Positions 57,052-64,000 of a stretch of 64,000 nt of DNA are shown here, piece after piece. The stretch comes from DATFDN01 sp963756545. GTDB lineage: Bacteria > Pseudomonadota > Alphaproteobacteria > Acetobacterales > Acetobacteraceae. Each line of letters starts with the position of its first letter. Position 1 is the stretch's first letter. The stretch spans positions 372,001 through 436,000 of the forward strand of contig CAVWNY010000003.1 of assembly GCA_963756545.1 (NCBI GenBank). The letters are read 5' to 3'. Position numbers and translations under genes: made by a program. The notes beneath the pieces were generated by a model that made no database searches, had not been told where the DNA came from, and worked only from the letters and a program-made list of their open reading frames with translations.

Positions 57052-59367
57052 TCAGGCGGAGCGGCGCGGCATGGGGCCCGCGAACAGAAATGCGAAGATC
57101 ATCGCGGCGAGGGCTCCTGTCGCGACCGTCGCGCCGAGGTCGCGCAACAGCGGAGTTTGGCAGGATGCCAGCAAGCCGAAGGTCAGCATAGTCATCGCGT
57201 TGCACGTCACCAGCGTTCGCAGGGTGCGCGCCCGCTCCTCCTCGTCGATCTGCGTGCGGGCGAAGAACAGCGCGTAGTCGAGCCCGATCCCGGCGACGAA
57301 CTGCAACGCCACGACGTGGATGAGTGACAGGCGCGCGCCGGCCCCCGTCAGCAGCGCGACCGCGACCAGCAGCGCGGCGGCAACCGCGCCCACCACGCGC
57401 GCGACGCGCCAGGGATCGCGCAGCACGAGCAGCATCGCCGCGACCGCCGCGCCGGCACCCCCAGCCAGCCACCGCCAGGCCCGGTCGGTGTAGCCCGTAA
57501 CGACCGCGTTCGCCTCCGCCCGCGTGTCCACGTACATCGCCTCGCCGTCCGCGAAGGCGGTTGCGAGCGCGGCGGGATCGCGCACATCGCGGAAGGCGAT
57601 GAGGCCCAGCCACGCGCCCCCGCGCCGGAGCAGCAGGGGCCGCAGGCGTGCCGCGAGCACCGGCCCGATCGCCTCCGGCGTCACAGGTCGTATGGATCGG
57701 GTCGCCTCCACGCCCGCAACGAACGGCGCGAAAGCGCCGGGGCGGAACCCCAACCCTCGCTCCGCCTCCGCCAGCCGCGCCGTCAGCACGTCGGCCGCCG
57801 GGAGCGCCATGCGGCGGGCTTCCTGGGTCGCGACGCTCGGCAGCAGACGGGCGGCGAGTTCGGCGTCGCCGATCACCCGATTCGCCTGGAGGCGGTCAAA
57901 CAGCGGCAACAGCTTTTCCTCGCGTCGCAGCACCTCCTGCGCGCTGGCGCCGCGCACCACTGCGACCTGGCCGACATCGGGCACGCCAAGCTCTGTGCGC
58001 AACGCCGCGTCCAGCGCGCGCGCCCGCGCCGGCACCGGGCTGAGCGCGGCGAGGTCGCCTTCCCAGCGCGGGCCGCCGACGACGGCGAGGAACGCGCCCG
58101 CCCCGCACACCGCCAGGATCGCCCAGCCGCGCCCGGCCCGCAGCCGCTCGATCCGCAGCAGGCGGGCGGGATCGCCGGCCGAGACCGGGGCGAGGTCGGC
58201 GGCGACGATCAACGGCGGCAGCAGCCAGCGCGTGGCCGCCGCCGCGACCAGCAGCCCCGCCAACGAGAACACGCCGAGCTGGGCAAGGCCCGGGAAGCCC
58301 GAGAACGCGATGCCCGTCAGCCCCAAGGTCGCGGTCGCGACGGCCAACGCGAAGGTGCGGCCGATGCGCCGGATCGTGCCCCCCGCGCGCTCGCCCGCCT
58401 TGCGGTGGCCCATCAGCAGGACGGGATAATCGAGGGTGACGCCCAGCATCGTCATGCCGAACCCGAAGGCGATGCCATGCACGAACCCGAACACCGCCTG
58501 CACGACCAGGGCGCCGGCCGAGACGCCGAGCACCACCGGAATGGCGATCGCCGCGATCACCAGGGGCGAGCGGAAGCGCCACAGCAGCAGCGCCGTGACA
58601 AGAGCGACCGACAGGACCGAGATCAGGTCCACGTCGTGGCGGATGGCGCGCGCGGCGTCGCGCGCGAATACGGCGGGGCCGGCCACCAGCAGCCGCGCCG
58701 CGCCGGGCCGCGCGCCGGCGAAGGCGGCGGCGATGGCGCCGGCAACTCGGTCCTGGCCCGCGATGTCCATGCCGCCGACCCGCGTCTCCGCCGCGATCAA
58801 CGCCCGGTCGCGGTCGGCGGCGAACCACACCCCCTCCTGCGTGCGGACGGTGCTGCCCGAGAGCCAGGCGCGCGCGAGGGCGAGATAGGCGCCGATCGGG
58901 TCCGCCGCGCCCAGCCGCGCGATCAGCGGCGAGGCCGACGAGCGCAGCCCTTCCAGCAATTTGCCCAGATCGCGCCGCAGCGCCGGCACTTCGAAGGCCG
59001 CTTCCGTTGCCGCCGGCGAGAGCAGATAGCGTTCGGCGAACAGCGGCGGTTCGGCCGCTTCGTCGGTCAGTCCTTGCCCGTTGTTGACGAGCGCGAATTG
59101 CCCGCCCTTGTCGAGCGCCGCCCGCATGTCCCGGCTGATCCTGGCCAGATCTTGGGGCGGGGCACCCTCTATCCCGATCAGGATCAGCCGCGTCGCCTCG
59201 CCCTGACGGAGTTCGCCAAGCATGAAGCGCGCGGCCGGCGTTCGCCCTTCCGGCAGGAAATCGGCCACATCCGTACGCAGGGTGATCGAGGAAAACACGA
59301 TCGCCGCCACACAAGCCGCCACGACCAGGGCCAGCAGGATCGGCCATGGCTTGCGCCGTCGCGCCAT
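57052..59367 (-). CDS. MMPL/RND-type lipid exporter
   Basis: This 771-residue protein has two halves, each with one helix, a periplasmic loop domain and five more helices (about 12 transmembrane segments). The sterol-sensing-like blocks FGFGMTMLGVTLDYPVLLMGHR and FVAGIGLDYALFFARTQI carry the intramembrane Asp residues of the proton path. MMPL proteins in APE clusters are thought to move the polyene-lipid outwards. ATG 59367 overlaps the stop of the LolA-like gene. Confidence 0.92.
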   Translation of the reverse strand: MARRRKPWPILLALVVAACVAAIVFSSITLRTDVADFLPEGRTPAARFMLGELRQGEATRLILIGIEGAPPQDLARISRDMRAALDKGGQFALVNNGQGLTDEAAEPPLFAERYLLSPAATEAAFEVPALRRDLGKLLEGLRSSASPLIARLGAADPIGAYLALARAWLSGSTVRTQEGVWFAADRDRALIAAETRVGGMDIAGQDRVAGAIAAAFAGARPGAARLLVAGPAVFARDAARAIRHDVDLISVLSVALVTALLLWRFRSPLVIAAIAIPVVLGVSAGALVVQAVFGFVHGIAFGFGMTMLGVTLDYPVLLMGHRKAGERAGGTIRRIGRTFALAVATATLGLTGIAFSGFPGLAQLGVFSLAGLLVAAAATRWLLPPLIVAADLAPVSAGDPARLLRIERLRAGRGWAILAVCGAGAFLAVVGGPRWEGDLAALSPVPARARALDAALRTELGVPDVGQVAVVRGASAQEVLRREEKLLPLFDRLQANRVIGDAELAARLLPSVATQEARRMALPAADVLTARLAEAERGLGFRPGAFAPFVAGVEATRSIRPVTPEAIGPVLAARLRPLLLRRGGAWLGLIAFRDVRDPAALATAFADGEAMYVDTRAEANAVVTGYTDRAWRWLAGGAGAAVAAMLLVLRDPWRVARVVGAVAAALLVAVALLTGAGARLSLIHVVALQFVAGIGLDYALFFARTQIDEEERARTLRTLVTCNAMTMLTFGLLASCQTPLLRDLGATVATGALAAMIFAFLFAGPMPRRSA

Positions 59368-59951
59368 CAGGGCAGCGGCGTGATTGTCAGTCGCTGCTCG
59401 TCCCCATCGGCCTGCACCATGTCGATCGCGGTCGGCGTATTGCCCGCGCCGTCGATCGTCACCGCGCGAAGCACGCGGGCGAGATCCGGGTCGGTCGGGC
59501 GCAGCGTTATGCGCCAGGTCAGGCCGTCCTCCGCTCGCACGTCGAAGCTGCGGCGCAGTTCGGCCAGATCTCCGGCCAGCACGCCACGCAGCGTATCGAC
59601 CAGCGCGCGGATCTCGGGCTGGGCGCGCAGGTCCACCGTTCGGGGTGCATCGCGGCCGATCGTGATGGTCAGCCGATCGCCCTCCACGATCAGGCTCTCG
59701 GGCGAGGGCTGGGTGGTGATCTTCTCCAGATGCGAGGGCCGCCGCCACACCAGCCGCCCGGTGCTGATCAGCGGCGCCCGGAGCATCGACACCGTTTTCT
59801 CCTCCCGAAACGTCGCGCGGCGCGCGGGCACGTCGGCCAGACCTTGCATCAGCCGCTCAAGCGTCGCCTGCTCCTGCCGGGTCGCGGGCGGCTGCGCGAA
59901 AGCGGATGCGGCGCCCCCCAGCAGCAGCGCCAGAAGCGCGCGCGCCAACAT
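59367..59951 (-). CDS. LolA-related outer-membrane lipoprotein carrier
   Basis: This 194-residue protein has a signal peptide (MLARALLALLLGGAASAFAQ) and a LolA-like fold: TLERLMQGLADVPARRATFREEKTVSMLRAPLISTGRLVWRRPSHLEKITTQPSPESLIVEGDRLTI. It is a periplasmic shuttle probably moving the aryl-polyene lipid to the outer membrane. The first 95 bases overlap the 3' end of the acyltransferase gene in another frame, a long overlap supported by a good signal peptide. Confidence 0.88.
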   Translation of the reverse strand: MLARALLALLLGGAASAFAQPPATRQEQATLERLMQGLADVPARRATFREEKTVSMLRAPLISTGRLVWRRPSHLEKITTQPSPESLIVEGDRLTITIGRDAPRTVDLRAQPEIRALVDTLRGVLAGDLAELRRSFDVRAEDGLTWRITLRPTDPDLARVLRAVTIDGAGNTPTAIDMVQADGDEQRLTITPLP

Positions 59952-60843
59952 CGCTCGGAACCTCCCAGAACGGGTAGAAATTGAACCAGTTCAGCGGATG
60001 CGCCCGGCATTGCGCCTCCAGGCTTGCCGCGAAGCGGCCTGCGCAGTGGCGTAACGCGTCCGCGCGCCCGTCACGCGGCAGGACCAGCTTTTCCGCGAAC
60101 GGCTCGAAGCGGATGAGGTAGCGTCGCGGCCCGGTTCGCAGGCCGTAGAACAGCAGGACCGGAGCCGCAAGCCCGGCGGCGAGCGCGAACGGACCGGCCG
60201 GGAAAGCCGCCGTTCCGCCCAGAAAGGCCGTCCGCACCATCGCTTGGCCGGCCGGCGCGCGGTCGGCCAGCATGGCGACGATCTCGCCGCGTGCGAGGCT
60301 GTCGCGCGCGCGCAGCACGCCGTCCGGCCCGCCGATCTCGATCACCCGCTCGCGCATCTCCGGGTCCAATTGCTCCAGAAGCCGGGTCAGCGCGCCCGCG
60401 TTGCGCCGGTACATCATCGGCCGGACCGACACGGGCGATTGTCGCGCGAGCGAGCGCAGCGCCTCGAAGCTGCCCAGATGCGCACCCATCAAGATGCACC
60501 CTCGCCGCGCCTCGGCCAAACGCACGATATGCTCCAGCCCGCGCGTCTCGATCGCGAAGCGCCCGGTGCGGCCGGTGAGCAGGAACACGCGGTCCAGGAT
60601 CACGCTCGCGAAGCTGAAGAAGTGCCGGGCCACGTCCCACGCGCCCACCGGCCGGCCAAGCACGCGGCCGAGGAAGTCGCGCGACTCCCGGCGCGCGCCG
60701 GGCGAGACGGCCAGGAACCACCCGGTGATCGGGTAAAGCAGTATCCATCCCGCGCGCCAGCCCAGCGTCAGCGCGATCCAGCGCATGATCCGCAGCAGAG
60801 GGACGGTCCCGCGCTCCCGGGCGCCGCTCCAGTGCCCGCTCAT
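59857..60843 (-). CDS. LpxL/HtrB-like acyltransferase of the aryl-polyene cluster
   Basis: This 328-residue membrane-associated acyltransferase has an N-terminal hydrophobic helix (LTLGWRAGWILLYPITGWFL), DFLGRVLGRPVGAWDVARHFFSFASVILDRVFLL, the HxxxxD/E-like block GCILMGAHLGSFEALR (His-x4-Glu), and a central PAGQAMVRTAFLGGTAAFPAGPFALA. It probably transfers an acyl or polyene chain onto a lipid acceptor. Its start overlaps the upstream dehydratase gene by 4 bases (ATGA). The C-terminal residues are Arg/Ala-rich where the LolA gene overlaps. Confidence 0.87.
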   Translation of the reverse strand: MSGHWSGARERGTVPLLRIMRWIALTLGWRAGWILLYPITGWFLAVSPGARRESRDFLGRVLGRPVGAWDVARHFFSFASVILDRVFLLTGRTGRFAIETRGLEHIVRLAEARRGCILMGAHLGSFEALRSLARQSPVSVRPMMYRRNAGALTRLLEQLDPEMRERVIEIGGPDGVLRARDSLARGEIVAMLADRAPAGQAMVRTAFLGGTAAFPAGPFALAAGLAAPVLLFYGLRTGPRRYLIRFEPFAEKLVLPRDGRADALRHCAGRFAASLEAQCRAHPLNWFNFYPFWEVPSDVGARASGAAAGGRRIRFRAAARDPAGAGDA

Positions 60844-61148
60844 GGTTGCAGCCGGGCCGTCCCGCGCAGCACCGTGACCTCGCCGACCGTGCAGGAGAAC
60901 GCGAGGCGGCTCCCGCTCGCACTGTAGGTCACCGCCACCTCCTGTCCCGGCAGCACCGGGACCGCGAATTTCACCGCCGGCAGGGCGGCCAGATCGCGTC
61001 CCGGCAATCGCGCGAGCACGAGGGCGAGCGCCTCCTCCAGTAGCACGACGCCAGGCACGACGGGGCGTCCGGGAAAGTGGCCGGGCAGAGCAGGGTGGCC
61101 CGCAGGGATCAGGAACCGTCCGGCCGGAACCGCCATATCCGTCAACAT
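60840..61148 (-). CDS. Small ACP dehydratase (ApeI-like, FabZ/FabA-type hot-dog)
   Basis: This 102-residue hot-dog protein has FLIPAGHPALPGHFPGRPVVPGVVLLEEALALVL, the His-containing GHFPGRPVVPGV motif being the FabZ/FabA active-site strand, then LPAVKFAVPVLPGQEVAVTY. It would dehydrate 3-hydroxyacyl-ACP during polyene extension. It lies 5 bases after the AMP ligase and overlaps the acyltransferase gene. Confidence 0.87.
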   Translation of the reverse strand: MLTDMAVPAGRFLIPAGHPALPGHFPGRPVVPGVVLLEEALALVLARLPGRDLAALPAVKFAVPVLPGQEVAVTYSASGSRLAFSCTVGEVTVLRGTARLQP

Positions 61149-61153
61149 GCGGC

Positions 61154-62482
61154 TCAAGTCTGGCCGCAGAGCGAGACAAGCGCCTCGCGCGGCAGCTTGC
61201 CGAGTTCGTTGCGCGGCAGCGTATCGAGCAGCACGATCCGACGCGGCAGGAAGATCGGGTCTATGACCGCGCGCAAGGCGGCGAGGATCTCCTCGGCGGA
61301 GCGCCCGGGAGCGACGGCGAAGGCGAGCAGGCGGGTGCTCGACCGTTGGCCGAGGTCGTCGGGCGCGACGAACACGCCGTCCACGACCCCCTCGACCCCG
61401 GCGAGCACGCGATTCAACCCCTCCAGCGAGGCGCGCCGTCCGGCGAGCTTGACGATGTCGGTGCGGCGACCGGCCAGGCGGAATCGCGTGTCGTCCAGAC
61501 GCTCGATTGCGTCGTTGAGCGGCCAGATCTCGGCGTGCGGGGCGGCGATCAGCACGCCGTCCGGCCCCGCCACGAGATGCACGCCGTGATAGGCCGTCCA
61601 GGTCTCGCCATCGAGGGTGCGGCGGCTGGCGATGGATCCGACTTCGGTGGCGCCAAAGATTTCGAGCACCTGCGCGCCCAGCCGCCCCTCGGCCTCGCTG
61701 GCGAGCGCGGCGTCGAGGGGGGCCGTCGCGGACACGATGGCGGCGAGCGGGGGGAGTGGGATCGCCGCTTGCAGCAGCGCGCGAAGCTGCAACGGCGTCG
61801 TTACCAGCAGCCGCGGAGCCGGCAGCGCCTCCAGCGCGGCGCGGACATCGTCGGGATAGAACACCCTGCCGCACCAGCTCGAAGCGGCGGCGTGCAGGGG
61901 CAGGAGCACGGTGGTTTCGAAGCCATACATGTGCTGCGGCGGCACGGTGCCCACGATCGAGACCGGAGTTCGCACGTCCATGTCGAAGCGCAGTCCGGCG
62001 GCGCCGCTGCGATCGGCCAGCGCGCCCCAGCTCTTGCGATGGCCCGCCGGCTCCCCGGTGCTGCCGGAGGTAAAGACGATCGCCGCCGGTTGGTTCGCCT
62101 CGATGACGGGAATCGCCAGCGCGCGCGCCGGCCGAACAAGGCTGGGCTCGTCGAGATGATGGTGTGGCAAAGGGCCGCCGATGGTGCGGTCATCGGCGAT
62201 GGAACGAGCCCCCGGGAAACGCTCGCCGAGCGCCCGCAGGCCGCTGTCGGTGCGTTCGCCGCTGAGCAGCGTGACCTGTCCGCGCAGCAGCGCGGCAGCG
62301 AACGCGAGGGCGAAGCGGTGCCTTTCGCGGCAGAGGTTGACCAGAAACGGCGCATCCGGCAGCTCCGCCGCCAGACGATCGGCGGCGGACAGGAACGCCG
62401 CGGCGGTCAGGTCGCCCGCTGGCGTGCGGAACAGCACCGCGTCTTCGGTGCGATCCAGCAGCGGCACGCCCGGCGATCCCAC
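61154..62482 (-). CDS. AMP-dependent acyl/aryl ligase (ApeH-like)
   Basis: This 442-residue ANL-superfamily adenylating enzyme has the P-loop FTSGSTGEPAGHRKSW, EIFGATEVGSIASRR (A5-type motif), the hinge RFRLAGRRTDIVKLAGRRASLEGLNRVLAG, and the C-terminal catalytic Lys region NELGKLPREAL. In APE systems the ligase loads an aryl acid such as 4-hydroxycinnamate on ACP. GTG 62482 starts 5 bases after the ACP stop; the frame continues upstream to 62743 but only antiparallel to the ACP gene in another frame. Confidence 0.88.
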   Translation of the reverse strand: MGSPGVPLLDRTEDAVLFRTPAGDLTAAAFLSAADRLAAELPDAPFLVNLCRERHRFALAFAAALLRGQVTLLSGERTDSGLRALGERFPGARSIADDRTIGGPLPHHHLDEPSLVRPARALAIPVIEANQPAAIVFTSGSTGEPAGHRKSWGALADRSGAAGLRFDMDVRTPVSIVGTVPPQHMYGFETTVLLPLHAAASSWCGRVFYPDDVRAALEALPAPRLLVTTPLQLRALLQAAIPLPPLAAIVSATAPLDAALASEAEGRLGAQVLEIFGATEVGSIASRRTLDGETWTAYHGVHLVAGPDGVLIAAPHAEIWPLNDAIERLDDTRFRLAGRRTDIVKLAGRRASLEGLNRVLAGVEGVVDGVFVAPDDLGQRSSTRLLAFAVAPGRSAEEILAALRAVIDPIFLPRRIVLLDTLPRNELGKLPREALVSLCGQT

Positions 62483-62487
62483 GAAGG

Positions 62488-62763
62488 CTACCGCGTCCGA
62501 TGGGTCTCGATGTGCCGCGACAGCCCGTGTAGCGAGGCGAATATCTGCTGGTTCCCCGAATCGTCGGACCTCAGCTCGAAGCCGTACGCGCGCGAGATCG
62601 CCAGCGCGAGTTCGAGCGCGTCGATCGAATCGAGGCCGAGGCCTTCGCCGAACAGCGGCGCGTGCGGCGCGATGTCTTCCGGCGTCACCTCGAGATTCAG
62701 CGTCTCCACGATCAATCGGGCAATTTCGGGCTCCAGCACGCACGCAGGCGAGTCGACGGCCAT
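62488..62763 (-). CDS. Acyl carrier protein (aryl-polyene type)
   Basis: This 91-residue carrier protein has LIVETLNLEVTPEDIAPHAPLFGEGLGLDSIDALELALAI with Ser46 as the phosphopantetheine site in LDSID. APE clusters usually have two ACPs; only this one is visible. ATG 62763 is preferred over 62844. First gene of the minus-strand cluster; the 113 bp to the divergent membrane-protein gene (62764-62876) should contain both promoters, but I see no convincing boxes. Confidence 0.9.
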   Translation of the reverse strand: MAVDSPACVLEPEIARLIVETLNLEVTPEDIAPHAPLFGEGLGLDSIDALELALAISRAYGFELRSDDSGNQQIFASLHGLSRHIETHRTR

Positions 62764-62876
62764 TTCAGGAACGATCTCCACAGGCAATCCCTCCGTGCAA
62801 TGTTCTAGACGCGCCCGGTCGCGGCGGGCAACAACTACCCGCATATGCGAATCGAAATTGCATCGAAAGTGAAATA

Positions 62877-63515
62877 GTGAGCGGGCCCGCCGGTCGGAAA
62901 CTTGCCGGCCCGGTGCTTCGCGCCGTGGCGGTCGCCGGCGCGATCGCCTGTCCGCTCGCCACGCATGCCGCGCTCTCGGGCGGACGAGGCACCCTCGTGG
63001 CGATCATTCTTACAACGGTGCAGCTTGGGGTCTTCGTCGCCCTGTTCTTCGGACCGGGGCGACGGCGTCTGCTCGCGCTGGTGCCTCCGCTATTCCTCCT
63101 GACGGCCTGGGGCTCGGCCGGGCGCAGCCTGGTCGTCACCTCGGCCCTGTCCCATGCCGCCCTGTACGGGGGGCTTTGCGTTCTGTTCGGCGCCTCGCTG
63201 CGCGACGCGGACGGCGACATCGTGACCCGGCTCGCCGACCGGCTGGAAGGTCCGCTCTCGCCTGGCACAGCCGCCTATACGCGAGGCGTCGCATGGGCGT
63301 GGACGGGGTTCTTCGCGGCCCAGCTCCTGGCATCGATGTGCCTGGCGCTGATGGCGCCCGCCGTCTGGTCGCTGTTCGTGAACGTGCTCGCCCTCCCTCT
63401 CGTGGGCGCCATGTTCCTGGCCGAATACGGCATCCGTCACGTGCGATTTCCCGATCGCCGCCATGTCTCGATCCTTGCGGCGGCGCGCGCCTTCGCCCGG
63501 GGCGGCTCCCTTTGA
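62877..63515 (+). CDS. Polytopic membrane protein of the aryl-polyene cluster (COG4648-like)
   Basis: From GTG 62877 the protein has 212 residues and about six hydrophobic segments (VLRAVAVAGAIACPLATHAAL, LVAIILTTVQLGVFVALFFG, TSALSHAALYGGLCVLFGAS, WAWTGFFAAQLLASMCLALM, SLFVNVLALPLVGAMFLAEYG), ending YGIRHVRFPDRRHVSIL. This layout matches the conserved membrane protein of APE/xanthomonadin-like clusters; its role there is unknown. It is divergent from the ACP gene. Confidence 0.82.
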   Translation: MSGPAGRKLAGPVLRAVAVAGAIACPLATHAALSGGRGTLVAIILTTVQLGVFVALFFGPGRRRLLALVPPLFLLTAWGSAGRSLVVTSALSHAALYGGLCVLFGASLRDADGDIVTRLADRLEGPLSPGTAAYTRGVAWAWTGFFAAQLLASMCLALMAPAVWSLFVNVLALPLVGAMFLAEYGIRHVRFPDRRHVSILAAARAFARGGSL

Positions 63516-63568
63516 GGGCCGATACCGGCTATGGTGTCCCAAGCTTCGCCGCAGCACCGGAGGCTCCC

Positions 63569-64000
63569 ATGCCCGACGGCTTTACCCATCCCGAGTTCCT
63601 GGTTGAGACCGACTGGCTCACCGCCCACCTCGACGACCCGAACGTGGTGGTGTTCGACTGCACCACGCATCTGATCCCCGATCCCAAGAGCACGTACCAG
63701 GTCGTCCCCGGCCGGGCGGACTTTGAGAAGGCCCACATTCCCGGCGCGCAGTTCATCGACGTGCAGGCGGATGTCTCGGAAAACTCCCAGCGCCTGCGCT
63801 TCATGGCGCCGGGCGCGGAGGCCTTCGGTGCCGTCATGCGCCGCTTCGGCGTCGGCGCGGACAGCCGCGTGGTGCTCTACAGCGCCGCCAATGTCTGGTG
63901 GGCGACGCGCGTGTGGTGGCTGCTGCGCATGTTCGGCTTCGACAACGCGGCGGTCCTGAACGGCGGGTTCCAGAAATGGATCCGCGAGGGCCGTCCGGTG
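63569..64000 (+). CDS. sseA: 3-mercaptopyruvate/thiosulfate sulfurtransferase (rhodanese), 5' part
   Basis: The frame from ATG 63569 is open to the window end (144 codons). It shows FLVETDWLTAHLDDPNVVVFDCTTHL, GRADFEKAHIPGAQFIDVQADVS, and SRVVLYSAANVWWATRVWWLLRMFGFDNAAVLNGGFQKW, the inactive N-terminal rhodanese domain of two-domain sulfurtransferases. The catalytic Cys domain would lie beyond base 64000. A ggagg ribosome-binding sequence precedes the start. Confidence 0.92.
   Translation, partial: MPDGFTHPEFLVETDWLTAHLDDPNVVVFDCTTHLIPDPKSTYQVVPGRADFEKAHIPGAQFIDVQADVSENSQRLRFMAPGAEAFGAVMRRFGVGADSRVVLYSAANVWWATRVWWLLRMFGFDNAAVLNGGFQKWIREGRPV

Overview
The window is GC-rich, densely packed chromosomal DNA from an alphaproteobacterium, most likely in or near the Rhodospirillales/Acetobacteraceae. 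The evidence is the gene order rne / amiC / mrcA / prfB, an acidic insertion in the RNase E S1 domain, HWE-type two-component remnants and the cluster rplY-pth-ychF. No rRNA, tRNA or CRISPR array was recognised.

Layout. 1-3.4 kb: end of a lytic transglycosylase, pgpA, a patch of palindromic repeats, a 25-residue membrane peptide antisense to a GNAT gene, then SDR, GFA and VOC enzymes. 3.4-9.3 kb: prfB (RF2, with an intact programmed +1 frameshift site), mrcA (PBP1A) and amiC on the minus strand. A complete ISAs1-family insertion sequence (7210-8420) sits between amiC and mrcA. 9.3-14.2 kb: an rne gene that lacks the second half of its catalytic domain, then a scrambled stretch holding pieces of a second amidase gene and of an rne tail around a lower-GC PH/SHOCT gene, then an intact amidase. 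14.2-31 kb: housekeeping and metabolic genes, including an NDP-forming acyl-CoA synthetase, truncated haemoglobin, the rplY-pth-ychF operon, a DnaJ-like membrane protein, an EmrB-type exporter, a thioredoxin-TPR/LON/Trm112/DUF971 run, and RNase R without its usual N-terminal winged helix. 31-41 kb: accessory catabolic and regulatory genes (intradiol dioxygenase, LLM flavoenzyme, two lactonase-like metallo-hydrolases, PPK2, a WYL regulator with its probable operator, MFS, CMD family, 3-hydroxyisobutyrate dehydrogenase family).

41.2-53.1 kb is one minus-strand type VI secretion operon: vgrG, a DUF6931-like gene, tagH/fha, tssJ, tssK, tssL (OmpA-type), tssM, tagF and a PP2C phosphatase. It supplies the membrane complex, baseplate linker, spike and post-translational control. 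The sheath, tube, ClpV and most baseplate genes are not in the window.

53.3-63.5 kb is an aryl-polyene-type (type II fatty-acid/polyketide) cluster: ketosynthase plus chain-length factor, two dehydratases, ACP, AMP ligase, acyltransferase, LolA-like carrier, MMPL exporter, FAD enzyme and a membrane protein. No ketoreductase or aromatic ammonia-lyase is visible here. The window ends inside a rhodanese-type sulfurtransferase gene.

Three families of palindromic repeats recur. Some copies have invaded genes: one supplies the C-terminus and stop codon of the FAD enzyme, and one may extend the N-terminus of a GNAT protein. The most unusual observations are the catalytically truncated rne together with the adjacent duplicated and broken rne-amidase junction, and the IS lying directly upstream of mrcA-prfB.
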